A stretch of 64,000 nucleotides of DNA from Periconia sp. R9002. Lineage: Eukaryota; Ascomycota; Dothideomycetes; Pleosporales; Periconiaceae. The DNA is taken from contig JAMAHW010000017.1 of assembly GCA_023627715.1 (NCBI GenBank), positions 372,001 to 436,000 of the forward strand, in the 5' to 3' direction. Both the position numbers and the translations under genes were made by a program. The notes under the pieces are model-generated. The model was not told where the DNA came from. It saw only the letters and a program-made list of their open reading frames with translations, and searched no databases. Shown here one piece after another: positions 35,299-47,172 of this stretch (its first letter is position 1; each line of letters opens with the position of its first letter).

Positions 35299-37395
35299 GG
35301 AGGTCGAGAATAACGATCTTGGAAACGATCAAAAGCGAGCGGGAATGTACTGAAGAGAGCTTAAGTAGGTTTTTGATGCTGCGATTGCACATTCCATGCA
35401 GATATCACGATTCTATTTATCTGCCGGCGGGACCCCGTTCATCAACCATGTGTACGATCTCGAACCTGCTCAACTCCCTAGATTCATTTCCGTGGCTTGA
35501 TGGGTAAGCTCGGCTGGTCCCATATATGCAATACCTTGAAAACACGAGCAAGATATATTAATACACGGCTTCCTGGATCCCAATATCTCAAGACCTAGAT
35601 CTTGAAGCGAGCATAACAGGCAGTAGCCAACCGTATGAGAAAGCAAATACATTTCCTATGCATCGTACACTTCTAATTTTAGGCACCCTGTATGCACAAG
35701 TAACTTTCTAGAGCTGCTGGTTTCAATATCTCAAAGTGCATTATATTGAAGCTGACTCCACAAGGCATCGACGCCGGCATTTGACCACGGAATTCATCCC
35801 AGTACAACACAAAATTGAGTGACAGTGTAACTGATCACGACTATTTCCTATAGAAAAGTCACTCATAGAAAGTAAAGAGTTGTTCTCAAACTTTTTTGAG
35901 GCGAAAATAGGTCGTGAAGTGGAGTAAAGAGTGAGCAGATTGTCTAACATACTGCACTAATATTTGATATAGCCCAGGATAGCCTATACGTACCTGTAAT
36001 ATACCCATAAAAACAATTTGTTCACCCAACCACATCAGCAAGAAACATACACTCAATACATCTTGCTCGAATACGACGCTCGTCGACGCGGTCTCGGTTG
36101 GCAAATTTACTAATTATCCTAACGAAGTCCAGCAAGCTGCGCAACAAGCTCTGCCTGCTTCCCACGTTGCATCCGCCTACAAGCTTACACTGACCACTCT
36201 ACTCATTTATATGTCTAAGATTTATGACAAGTAGGTTTTACGAGACACTTTTGTTCAGCGACAGGCGAGATCGCGGTATTTCTCGGCGGTATCAATCCGA
36301 ACTACCGCCGCCATGCCGGATATTTATGCATGAGGAGAATATCCAACGGATTCGTGTAACATCACAAACAGGATATCCACGCATCTCGCCATTAGATGTT
36401 CGTTTGAATCTAGAGCAGAGCTGATCAAGTAATGGACTTACGTTAGGAGCTGCTTGGGCGCCTTGAAGCCCGGCCGATTTCACTATTGCTTCACGATTAC
36501 TGTAACACTGATTGCATCCATTCAAGAGAGTCAAAACGTCTCCACTGAGTAACGGTTCCGTCTTCATGCACACCTAAACTTAACTCTATGCCACAACTAC
36601 TACCAATCTATCGATCCCTGGAAGCGAGGGTTATCCAAAGAGCTGGCACTCGATTCTATACGCTTCGTGGTACGCAAATTCGGATCATGATTGGCATCTC
36701 TGATTGGTTTTCCCAAGCTATGGACAGTCAAACCTCGCTCCAATGGTTGGCATAGAGGGAACCACAGATGGGAGAGGAGAAACACCATCATCGTCGTCAT
36801 GACTAATCTACATCCTCGAATGGGTCAAGCGGCCCACTCATCCAGAGAAAGAGAACTATAGACAACCAAGATATGGAAAGCTATACATAACGCATTCAGA
36901 ACTACAGTGCCCAAAAACAAGAATGAGTCATACCTGATTTCCCCTTTTGCTCTTTGAGGACAGAAATAGAGATGGAATTCAGTCCAACCAATCATGCAAC
37001 TCGCATCTCAATAATGACGGATCCATGATTCTCAACTCCATTGCGCCACCGCATAGCTCGATCAATAGGATGTGCACTGTTTCCAAGTGATTGAATTCAG
37101 CTAGAATTCCAGCATCTCTTCCAGCATATTGGATCTCTAAGTATGTTACGTGCTTGTTCCGCCTCCCAATCCTTTCTCGCATCCTGAAAATTAATATTTG
37201 TAACGTCTTTATACATACACGCACGTATCTTCACCATAACCACACCACCACCACATCTCAACTTCTCATACCAGAAACATTCTACCTGAGAACAAACTCC
37301 CATACTCCCCGCCCTCCAACCAACCCTCCACCCACCACCTCTCACGCCCAAAAATCCCCAAACCTCCACCCCAACACCTCCCGCCAAACCACACA
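35299..37395. other. 2.1 kb gene-poor region
   Basis: No supported gene. A minus-strand frame at 36442-36573 (MCMKTEPLLSGDVLTLLNGC) looks protein-like and ends at a consensus GTAAGT donor (36441-36436). I could not join it to further exons with confidence, so I leave it as a hint only. Confidence 0.45.
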
Positions 37396-37820
37396 ATGTC
37401 ATCCATCCGCGTCTGCATCATCGTCCTAGCCCTCCTCCTCCTCACCCTCTCCATCCCCATCTCCATAGTCTTCGCCAGCATCTATGTCCCCGCTTACGCA
37501 AACGCAGCCCTACGCCCACACCAACCCCTCCCCAGCATGGAATGCGCGACCTGCTCCGATCTCTGCAACGACGAAGACGATATCTGGGAAGGCGGCGGCG
37601 AGTGGAAGGGAACTAAAGAAATCTGCAATGCGTATGACTGTCTGGAGGAGGTTTCTGGGGGAAGGGGGGTGAGTTTCTCCATTGAGTTTGAGCTTGAGTT
37701 TAGAAGGAGGCGTAAGAGGGAATGAGTGCTGAGGGAAAGTTGGCTGACGAAGTTTCTGAGGGGCAGCCGGAGAAATGGGTTGTTAGGGGTGGGATTAAAC
37801 GGTGTTGGATGGTTTCTTGA
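37396..37820 (+). CDS. Small membrane-anchored hypothetical protein
   Basis: Exon 1 (37396-37668) encodes a hydrophobic N-terminal segment (about residues 5-30, signal anchor or signal peptide). A short acidic domain with a CATCSDLC and CNAYDC cysteine pattern follows. It ends at a strong GTGAGT donor. With the acceptor GGGCAG at 37761-37766, preceded by a GCTGAC branch point, exon 2 gives PEKWVVRGGIKRCWMVS and a TGA at 37818-37820, for 108 residues in total. Without splicing the frame runs to 37725. I do not recognise the family. The start has a good CACAATG context. Confidence 0.5.
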
Positions 37821-38355
37821 GCGTGTCTGGGGTGGGTGAAGATGAGATACTGTGCTTGGTGGGTGGATGGATGGCTCGATGAACTGGCGTGGCATATGGA
37901 AGTCTATGCAGCGCGATGTTGTACTTCTGTGGGTTCTCAAATCACAATCAACGAAAGAGCATGGAACTACATCAGAAGAGAGCGATGCGAAAAGATGGGA
38001 GGGTGTTCCGACAGTGTATTTCGCCTCGCCGCTGACGCCGCCCTCAAGGGGGCGGAAAAACAACCATTCGCAAGAAAAGGGACATACACCAGAGTTTCCA
38101 CGCAAATCGAGAAGAAAGGTATCAATGAATCAACTTCGGGCCGTATGTAAATCCTCAAAGCAGGATGGGGTATTACAACATAATTATCTGTTGTGCTTGT
38201 AGTCTTCTACCAATATTCATGATGAAGACATTAATTTAATTCATTTTATTGATTCTAACGTCGATTCTCTGCTTCCCCGCCATGGAATGCCTTAATACGA
38301 CGAAGAAAAATGCTATAATCCATGCCCATTCACTACTACTTCTTCTCCATCCTGC
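37821..38355. other. Intergenic region
   Basis: 3' flanks of two convergent genes. The longer frames here are mutually overlapping and lack protein character. Confidence 0.5.
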
Positions 38356-39171
38356 TCAGCGTGTACTTTCTGCATCTTTCTGCATCTCCCACCACTCCCT
38401 ATCAATCATCCCCATCTCAATCGAATCCCAGAAACGCCCCTCATGCCAGAGAGCCTCCCTCTCCCTCCCTTCATGCTTGAACCCAATCCGCTCATACAGT
38501 CGCAGCGCCCCGTCATTCCACTCAAACGCCCGAATCCTTACCTTGTGCAAGCCTGCCCTCTTGAACGCATAATTCAATCCCCACCGAATCGCCTCGCTAC
38601 CGTAACCCTTTCCTTGATACAGAGGTAGGATATCGACTGCCATCTCTGTATTGCGGTGGTGATGGGCGTGGGAGGAGGAGGCTTTGAGGTTGAGCTGGCC
38701 GATTGGGATCGGTGGGGCTAAGGGGGCGGCAGGAGATGAGGAGGGAGAGGGAGGGAGACAGATGACGACGCCTAGAAGTTGTTCGGAGACGCTCGAGAGG
38801 AACGCTTTGGCATCGCTTGCAGTGGGGAGTTTGATGTTTGTATGATTGCCTGTTTTGTGGGGAAAGATGCGGACGCTTGGTTAGAAAGAGGTTGGACTAT
38901 GAAACAAACGGCTTTCGGATGAGGTTTGGGTGCCTCGTCTCAACTCGAAGCATCATGGTTCGGGATGTGGCTTACTGTGAGGTTGGTGAGCGTGCTTTCG
39001 AGCGTCATTGTGTGCTGGTGTCATGTATGCACGGCCTCCTACTCACCTGTTTAAATACCCGATTGGATCGTCGTTGATGGCCTTGAAATGGCTCTCATCG
39101 TCGGCAGATACCGCTCGGTAGACTAGGCGGGCACTGCGGAAGGGATCCTGAGCAAGAGCGGGTGGCGCCAT
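38356..39171 (-). CDS. GNAT-family N-acetyltransferase
   Basis: This is a Gcn5-related acetyltransferase that should transfer acetyl from acetyl-CoA to an amine; the substrate is unknown. The C-terminal exon (38849-38356) holds the acetyl-CoA motif YQGKGYGSEAI, then KVRIRAFEWNDGALRLYERIGF (two adjacent core segments) and the closing EGREREALWHEGRFWD. Exon 1 (39171-39047) starts MAPPALAQDPFRSARLVYRAV and ends at a GTGAGT donor. The direct splice between these exons is off by one base in phase. A small middle exon near 38975-38925 could solve it, or the gene has an indel. The intron region between is about 197 bp, longer than its neighbours' introns. Confidence 0.78.
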
Positions 39172-40140
39172 TCTCCTTGCTTGTCACTTCTTTTTCTTTT
39201 CTTCTCGTGTTAGTTGAATCCCCATGTCCTCGAGGAGAGACAGCACACCACGAAGCAGGCTAGGTATTTTTAGCTGGAGCTATCAAGTTAGTCTAGGCAA
39301 CGAAATGCATTGAAATTGCTACCTACAGTAATGATGACTTTAAAAGATAATGTTAACGAGATTAAAGCCGGGCGGGTGAGATTTGGACTGCATTGGGAGA
39401 AACTACCGTCTAGATTGGGACAAGCGTTCGCGCCAGCCTCATCCTTCGAACTTCCATCGCCCGAGTCGCTTCGAACTCCGGGGTCATCTCAACAAGGGAA
39501 CGATCGCCGGACATTCCCTACGTCTCAGACAAACGGACACTCTCGTCTGAAACATTTTTGGCCTAAATGAGGTCGCTTCCGCCATCGTCGAATGAGATGC
39601 CTGGCCCAATTTCGCTTCCCCTAAGTTCGCGGGGGTACATCCCCTACCCATCGATACCAAATCCGGTGGTACTACCGGCCTCCACGATAACCTCGATAGC
39701 GGCCCTGGAAGCATCAATTGACCAAAAGGGAAGCTACAAATCGAGATGGAGAGATGTTCACCATATATCAAGTCGAGGGCGACGACACAGCAGATGACCA
39801 GCTAGGTGCAGAACAGAAACAAACGACCAAGCAGGCCCTTAAAGAGTATCGGGTGAATACGAGATGGGGTGTTGCTATAAGGTCGGGGATTAGCCAGCAC
39901 TAGCCAGGTACGAGAGCCTGGCTCCGGTCTTGTAAGAAGCCTCTTGTACGCCTCTCCTTTGCCTAGGGGAGTGGCTATGTATAGTGCCCGGGCTGCGCGC
40001 CTTACCAAACAATCGTGTTTTTACCTGATGGCTTATAGTACCGGCACACGTCGTTACAACGGATTTCTTCGAGCCTTTCTTTCCTGTGATTGAATTTCGA
40101 CATTGCTGTTTGGAGTCCTGTTGACGGGTAGTTTGGGAAA
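39172..40140. other. Divergent intergenic region
   Basis: Promoters of the GNAT gene (minus) and the disordered-protein gene (plus). No other gene supported. Confidence 0.5.
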
Positions 40141-42378
40141 ATGACGCGCCGCTTACGATTCTCGCGCAGCACCTCTGCGCCTCCAGTGGAGAGAATCTCA
40201 CAGGGCGAGACCGGAGAGCGGCCAAGGGCGACAACCAATGCAGACGTGAAGCTGGACGACGTCGCACCGCCCCAGTTATGTAAGATTATCAAGGATGTGG
40301 GCGCGCATGGAAAGCGACAATCGCGCAAAGAGGGGGAGAAACGATGCTCGAATGCAAAAAGCAGCAGCGGCGGCGGGGAATTGGGGGAAATACAGAAAAT
40401 CATAAAGGACATAGGAGCGCATGACCAGACGATCTCCCAAAAAGACGCGCCAAACCGCTCGGCTAGCAAGAGCTCGAGAAGCTCCCACCCAGGAATTCAG
40501 AAGATCGTCAAAGAGATTGGCGCGTATGAACAGAAGCCTTTGCAGAGGGAGCCGTCAGCCCACAGGCAGGCCAAGTCGGTGGGGAGCGCACACCCCGAGA
40601 TCCAGCAGATCATCAAAGAAGTTGCTATGAGCGAGCGCCGCCGGTCCTCACCGAACCAGAGCACAACGAGCAGTCGGCCGCTTTCGAGACGAGGATCTCT
40701 TTCTTTTCTTCGAAGGTCCAAATCCGTGTTGACATCCAAGCCTGCGCCCCCGCCAGAGGTGCCAGACATACCAGAAGTGGTTGTGGTTTCCCCCATATCC
40801 CCGGTCAATGGGCGAAGCAGGAGGAGCGCGTCTGCTCCAACGCCACCTTGTTGTGACTTGCTCGATGATGCTACGCTGGAAGCCCTGGCGATAATGCCTC
40901 CTCCTCCACGACCGTCCCGGCCGACCTTCACAAACGCTACGCCCCGTGCTGCGCCTTCTCCTCCCAAGACTTCTCTTCCCAAAACATCTACTCCCTCTAC
41001 CGCTTCAGCTACTACGACGCGTCAGCGCTCGACTTCTGTCGGGCAGTACTCGCTATTTCCCAAGACTTCGCCCACTCCTTCACCGCACACATCACCCGTG
41101 ATACGGCCTGTCCGTCCACGAAACACGCTTCCTCCCCTACCACCAGTTCCGACATTGGATAAGGAGCCTTCGACTCATAAACCCAAGGCACTCTCTACAA
41201 GCGCCCTACCCAACGAAAAGGAACCACCAAAATTGGCCATGCGTAAACTCTCTATACAAATCCCAGTGAAGGAAGAACGTCCGATTCCAGAAGTCGAGCC
41301 AGAACAGCCTCCAACGCGCCCAAGCTCGTCACATTCCACAATGTCCCGAAAGTCGAAGCGAGTCACCTTCTGCGAAACCGGTCCCGAGATTATAGGTCCG
41401 TCTTCGAGGAAGAGCTCCCCGGAAAGACCGACGAAATCGCCCCAACGTCACCCATCCTGGAGCAACATCCTCCTTCTCAGCGACCCCAACACGACTTCTC
41501 GACCCACCCTCTCGCGGCACGCCTCTTTACCTGCGTCAGCCAAGAACCCCGTAAACACCAAATCCATTCTCAGGCGGACCAACTCTTTGCACGCCAATGC
41601 TGTGGATGGGGAAGCCAAGTCCACATCCGGTCGAAGTACACCCGAGCGAATCCCAGAAAACCCAATGATGGTCAAAAACCTCAAAAGACTTCCGCGCCGA
41701 AACACACGCAAGAGCCAGCTGCTCCCTGCGTCCTTGTCGGGCGTATCGAGCGAGGCGTCCCCGGCGGCCGCCGCAACAACACAATCTCCCTCCACCAAAT
41801 ACGTCCGCCATCCCATCATCATCCCCATCCTCCCCACGGCAGCAGCAGCCTCATCGTCCGCATTATCCACCCCGACATCGACCCGCTCATCCTTCTACTC
41901 CTCCTCCGCCTCAGACTACTCAAGCGCCTCATCACGAACTTCCTACTCCTCGAGCGGATCCACCGAGGAACCGACACTCTTCCGCACCGTCAGCGAACCC
42001 GTGCGCTTCGTCTCCATGACACCCGCACCACCGCTCCCAACCGCCAACGCGCTGTCCGCCACCGTCTTCTACTCCGACTCGCCAACTCTCCCACGCGGCG
42101 CTCCGCCCATTCTCCCTTCCTCCTCCATGGCCCCCACCCGCCCCATCAACTACTCCTGGACCTCGGGACACACGGCGACCAAAGCCGCCGCCATCGCGGC
42201 CGCGCAAAAGGAGAAGCAGAAGTTGGAGCAGAAGCAGAAGCAGGAGTTGAAAGAGCGCGAGGGTCGTTGGCTTAAGAATCGTGGTCACGTCGGCTTGCAG
42301 CAGTCTCCTCGCGCGCGATCGTCATCTAGCACGCCGCCGCCTGTCCCGCCGCTACCTACGAGCGTAGGAGCTTTTTGA
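40141..42378 (+). CDS. Large disordered Ser/Pro-rich protein with four N-terminal helix repeats
   Basis: This 745-residue single-exon protein is mostly low complexity (Ser, Pro, Thr, Arg). Near the N-terminus a short helical motif recurs four times: QLCKIIKDVGAH (45-56), EIQKIIKDIGAH (83-94), GIQKIVKEIGAY (118-129) and EIQQIIKEVAMS (153-164), spaced about 35-38 residues apart. The centre is rich in SP/TP and RRxS phospho-site-like motifs. The C-terminus has a charged helix (EKQKLEQKQKQELKEREG). No enzymatic domain is visible. It may act as a scaffold or cortical or cytoskeletal adaptor, but this is inference from composition only. I do not recognise a named family. Confidence 0.8.
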   Translation: MTRRLRFSRSTSAPPVERISQGETGERPRATTNADVKLDDVAPPQLCKIIKDVGAHGKRQSRKEGEKRCSNAKSSSGGGELGEIQKIIKDIGAHDQTISQKDAPNRSASKSSRSSHPGIQKIVKEIGAYEQKPLQREPSAHRQAKSVGSAHPEIQQIIKEVAMSERRRSSPNQSTTSSRPLSRRGSLSFLRRSKSVLTSKPAPPPEVPDIPEVVVVSPISPVNGRSRRSASAPTPPCCDLLDDATLEALAIMPPPPRPSRPTFTNATPRAAPSPPKTSLPKTSTPSTASATTTRQRSTSVGQYSLFPKTSPTPSPHTSPVIRPVRPRNTLPPLPPVPTLDKEPSTHKPKALSTSALPNEKEPPKLAMRKLSIQIPVKEERPIPEVEPEQPPTRPSSSHSTMSRKSKRVTFCETGPEIIGPSSRKSSPERPTKSPQRHPSWSNILLLSDPNTTSRPTLSRHASLPASAKNPVNTKSILRRTNSLHANAVDGEAKSTSGRSTPERIPENPMMVKNLKRLPRRNTRKSQLLPASLSGVSSEASPAAAATTQSPSTKYVRHPIIIPILPTAAAASSSALSTPTSTRSSFYSSSASDYSSASSRTSYSSSGSTEEPTLFRTVSEPVRFVSMTPAPPLPTANALSATVFYSDSPTLPRGAPPILPSSSMAPTRPINYSWTSGHTATKAAAIAAAQKEKQKLEQKQKQELKEREGRWLKNRGHVGLQQSPRARSSSSTPPPVPPLPTSVGAF

Positions 42379-44897
42379 TCCCTTTTGATTGATTCCTTCT
42401 TTTTTTTCGACACGAAAAACCTACGTCTAACTCATTTTTATACCCGTCTTTTCTTTCGCGACGAAGTAACTATATCCATCACCTTCTTGACGACCCGAAC
42501 GTTTCCTCCTCTTCTTCTCAAAGACCACTACTTTCTCTCCTACTTACCTGCCCACCTTGGTGCGCGTGTAATTATATTTCTTGTCTGATGTTTAATTTCT
42601 TAGTTTGTAACTTGTGATATTAAAGATGGTTTGGGTTTTTTGGGGGTCGGGGGTTTAGCGAGGGAGTTGTTTTCTCCTTTTTCTTTTTCTTTTCTTCTGT
42701 GTCTTTTAAACCGTGTCAAGGTCTCAGCCACACGGATGTCGCTCGCTCGCTTTTTGTTTCTTTCCTTTTTCCCACTTGCGTGTTTCCAAGATGCGAAAGT
42801 TCCCCGTCTTCTTCTTTTAAAGATATCCCCACCTCTTTTGTTTTGTTTTGGCTTTGTAGAGTTTTGAAGCGACGAGCGGTAGTCCGGGAGGAGAGCAGAG
42901 GGGAGAAACAAGTCAGTAAATATATTTAGTACATATACACAAACCCTCATTTCTACCACCCCCAAAACAACAACCAAACTAACCCAACATCAAAGTAATT
43001 TTTTTTTCTTTTCTTTTTTCTTTTTCTGCCTACGTAAAGAGATCGCCCGTCCCCTTTCCATTCCTTCACTTCATCAAATTTTTCCCTCGTCTCCCCTTCC
43101 TCTCCATCCCTCTCCCCCGAAACAAATCCTCGACAGATGCAAGATACATAAACACACCATTCCTCTCCTTCCTCACCTCATCATACCCATACCCACATAC
43201 AAACCCTCTCTCTAACCCCTCACTCACACTCTACATTCTCTACGTAAACACGTTAAAAAAAACCTCCCCATCTCCATCCCTACCAATCCTCTCCCCTCTG
43301 AGAAGCCGTACCAACAATTCCCAACCTTGAACTTCATCTCTGTAGATAGAAAGAAAAAGAAAAGAAAAACGGGTACCTATTCTCCGCCTCCCCGCTCCCC
43401 GCACAGTCTCTCAATTTCATCCCTTCAATCGTTCGTTCAAACACGCAAGATACTTAAACACCTACATACGGTACACTCACATACACATACACGCACACAC
43501 ACGCATACACACCCATCCATTCATACATACATACATACACACCCACGCAAACGTAACACTCTGAGACGTGAGGCACGACGACGACGACGAGAGCGTACTT
43601 ATCAAGTCCACATGCTACGCGGTCATCTACTTACCTACCTACCTACCTACCTACCTACCTCACCCTCCCATGCGTAGCACGATGACACCAAGTACCTTTT
43701 CTCTTGTTCGTTTGAGTCCCTTTCTTTTATAACCTTGCCTTTCAAAGGCCTTGCTTTTGCCGACTAGTCAGTCAGTCAGTCAGTCAACCAATCGGTCAGT
43801 CGATGGTTTAATGAACACACGTACATAAATCCAACCCAACTAAAAACCAAGCAAACAAGCACACGTACGTACCTACGTACTTACGACGGAAAAAATCGTA
43901 CGAGGAAAACGTCTTGAAAACGTCTCCATGACGTACGTATATCCTCACTCACCCCATAGGCTAAATACAACAACTAGATCGAAGATTGTAACATTTGCAT
44001 TGATGAGTTGGATAATAAAGAAGCTAAAATAAGGTAAAAGAACATCGAATAGGTAGGTAAGGTAGGCAAAAGGGCCGGGGGGGAAACAAGATTCGGAGCG
44101 AGAAAACGGGCCGATTTCTCACCACAACCAAGTCCGAGGAAGAAGAGGGGGAAAATGAAGAGTCAGAGCGGGTTGAACAAGAAGAGAAGAGAAAAAAAAG
44201 TTGGAAGAGCCCCATACCACCACCACCGTCCGTCCATCCGTCCGTCCGTAGTACGTTACCTTACGTATACGTTACGTACATGAGAAAGGGGGCACCACCA
44301 CCACCACCGACAAAGCCAAGCCCAAAACAGAAAAAGCCAGAGAGACCAACAACCAAAACCAAAGAATAAATCAACCAAAGCACAAAAGTAGCACAAGGGG
44401 AAGTGCCTAGAAGCACTCTCCAAAGGATCCTAGTCCCGCCAGTGTATTCTTGCGCCTTCAAACGCCCACAGCCAACAGAACGAACCCACCCATGTATATA
44501 CAGCGTGATCAAGACAGGTTACGGAAGGGAAAATGAAATAGTTTTTCGACACGTGGACGACCAAGTGTCATGTATTTCGGTCGTTCCACATACACATCAG
44601 AGAGGGGTTTTAGACATGCTCCTTTTTGGGAATGGCATACGCCAGGATGCTCCAGGAACGCCCGAACCATGCATTCGTTGCCGGACAGCGACGGTGCGTT
44701 AATAGAGCAGGAATATGAGAGAGACGAAGAAGAAGGTGAAAGTGCTGAGGATTACAAGGCGGTAAGGGGGGTTATCATTAGTGTCGGTGCGTGAGAACCG
44801 TACTCTCAATGGAGAGACAGACAGCCCCTTTCTTGTCATTGTTGCATCGACAAGGTCAAGTGCATAGCACTCATCTGGGAGTCCGTAAGTGACAGTC
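42379..44897. other. 2.5 kb intergenic, low-complexity region
   Basis: Pyrimidine-rich 3' flank of the preceding gene, then CA, CATA, CTAC, GTCA and GTCC micro-repeats to about 44270, then the 3' flank of the bZIP gene. Frames here are products of the repeats. No gene supported. Confidence 0.55.
43632..43660. repeat. (CTAC)n microsatellite
   Basis: Seven tandem tetranucleotide units. Similar short arrays sit at 43522-43538 (CATA) and 43766-43786 (GTCA). Confidence 0.9.
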
Positions 44898-47172
44898 CTA
44901 GTGATTCGGGGGATAGGGCTGATTCTCCTGATCTTCTGGGGCTGGAGGCCTTTCGGGTGGATATACGAACCGGTTCATGACATGACCGTTTGGCTGCATA
45001 GGCATACCCATATGAACGCCATTAGGCTGCAGCTGTGCTATCCCGTAAGGATTCTGATGGTTGATATCGCTTCCCAGAAAGTTATTCATGGCAGCACCGT
45101 GAAGCCCTTGAGCCTGTGATACAGGGCAATCCTTGTGAGCAAGCAAGAGGGTCTTGAGATTAACAATTTCCTCACGGAGCTGGGTGACGGTTGCAGAAAG
45201 GGCATCGTTCTCCGTACTGAACAGCTCCACCTTGGTCTGAAGGTTGGCCAGCCACTGCTTCTTACGTTGACGACATTTGAGCGCGGCGACCCTAGGACGT
45301 GGGCATCAGTATATACTATGTTTTGGAAACACACAAAAAGAGCACGTACCTATTCCTTTCAAGGAAGTTTTTACGCTTCTCCTCATCAGTCATCTTCTTG
45401 CCACCGTTCTCTTCGTTCTTCATGTCGTCCATGTCCTGGTCCGAGTCTTCATCTCCAATGGATTGAGCGGTACTCTTCTTGCGGCTGCCGCCTTTGGGTG
45501 GTTCCTCGGCCTTGCGTTTGGTGCCGGCGGCCGGCTTACCATTGGCAGCGCCGCCCTTCTTACCGCGTTGCCGCGTGTTAGTCTTGTTCTCTTCGCTCTG
45601 GCCGCTCTCCGAGAAGTCACCCGTGTCAGCAGAGCCAGCCATGCTGTTGATAGATCCTTTGGTGTTACGGCGACTTTGGTCTTGCGTCACGGGACGTACG
45701 GGCATATGTCCGGCATTAACGGCAGGTTGCTGGGGGGCCATGGAATATGACGGTTGACCGTTGCGGGCGCCTCCGTTTTGAGTAGCAAAGGATAATAAAT
45801 CGTTAGCTGCATTACTGACGTCATGATTCGAAAATGGGTCACTGGTGCGTTGCCGGGGTTGTTGAAGCGGGGGGAAAGTCGACCTTTCCATGCCGGCGGT
45901 AGTCAATTCAGGCTGCGAAGTCGGTGCACTGGTTACAGTAGTTTTGGATTGGCTTGCCTGTGCTGCAGCGCGGAGAGCAGCCTGTTGAAAATCGCCTGTG
46001 CCAGGAGTGATGCCCGTGCTTTGAAGATTGAAAATAGCCTGGGTGTTGGGACTGGGGGCAGGGAACATGGACCCACCACCGCCAGGAGTCAAGCCTGTTC
46101 GCAGCGAGGATTCGTTGGGCGTAGGGAATCCTCGAAATCCCTCGCTAAAGTAATCCGTCTGGCTGGTGGGACCCGTGAGCATCGCAGGACTTAAAGGTCC
46201 TGCTCGTAATGAATTCCAGCCTGGTGTGATACCTGGAAGTGGCGATGGCGAGGTGATGTTAGCAACAGGAGGAAGGACTGTCTTGCCGGGCGTTTCTGTC
46301 GATGGATTGCCTGCAAACCAATCAGTGGATGCACATTGAAAATGATGACGGCAACGAGCAGTAACATACCAAACGATGCTTCGAAGGGGTTGGGCTCGCT
46401 GGTGAATGGATTGTGAAGCCTAGACTGGGTCAGCCGAATGCTTTAGAGTTGGGACGTGCGGCGGAAGGGAAGATGCAACCGGCCACTATTTGAGTGTGAG
46501 AACAAGACGTTGGCATCTCGCGCTGAGTCTTCCAGCTCGGCGTTGAAGTCGATCAACGGACCGGTATCAAGCTCGAGTGCCGTTGCGCCTTTGTATCCCT
46601 GACGCTCAAGCGGTAGCGCAGTGTGAGTATGTCCTGGTACGTACGTGTTGAAGTAGTCTGGGGTGTCGCCAGTGGTGGTCGGTCGCGGTGGCGGGCCCAA
46701 GGGTGCATTGGATGTGGTTGGCTTCTGTTCCGTGGTGGCGGGTTCGTCCTTGTCGGCCGCTGATGTGGTGGTTAGCAAAGATGCGATGCGCAAAGGATCG
46801 CGACACCGCTACAGGATTGGCGGAGGAGGTTGTGGTGTTTGCGACAGGTTGGGGTAGTTGTAGGGCAGGCTTACCGGCTTCCTGGGTGGTGATTTCGGTC
46901 TTGATGGGCTCTGTGGAAGGACATGGTCAGCGACGTGGTGTTGCATTTGAACGATGACCTCATGGAGACGATTGCTGGGGAGGCAGAGAAGGGGTAGGAG
47001 GCGAGGGAGATGGATGATGCAATGGCGACGCGAAAAGGATAAGAAGGCGTGAGGAAGTTCAGATGGGGCGGCGATGATAATGGGGACGAGACTTACCGTC
47101 CAATGTCTTTTTAGTGGTTTTGGGGGATGAGTCCTTTGACGAGGACGACCTTTGGGATTGAGCCTGAGCCAT
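44898..47172 (-). CDS. atf1: bZIP transcription factor of the Atf1/AtfA (ATF/CREB) family
   Basis: This nuclear regulator acts downstream of the stress MAP kinase (Hog1/Sty1) and controls oxidative and osmotic stress responses, conidia and often virulence. That is family knowledge. Minus-strand exons are 47172-47097, 46910-46875, 46759-46480, 46419-46370, 46310-45350 and 45291-44898, giving 598 residues with phases kept. The N-terminal osmotic-stress region includes SEPNPFEASFG then NPSTETPGK. FPTPNESSLRTGLTPGGGGSMFP and LSPAML belong to the HRA-type activation segment. Near residues 460-515 lies the bZIP: basic region ERNRVAALKCRQRKKQW, then leucine heptads to LLLAHKDCP. TP/SP sites fit MAPK control. 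The exon 3/4 junction uses a GTTGCA donor, the weakest site of the model. An Opy2-like anchor of the same pathway lies 15 kb away. Confidence 0.93.

Noticed and set aside
37494..38105. 203-codon minus-strand frame
   Set aside because: No domain is seen and composition is low complexity. It overlaps a better-supported plus-strand gene.
46760..46874. Continuation of the Atf1 reading frame through intron 2
   Set aside because: The GTAAGC donor and CATCAG acceptor join QEA to ADKDEP in frame, while reading through meets a stop.
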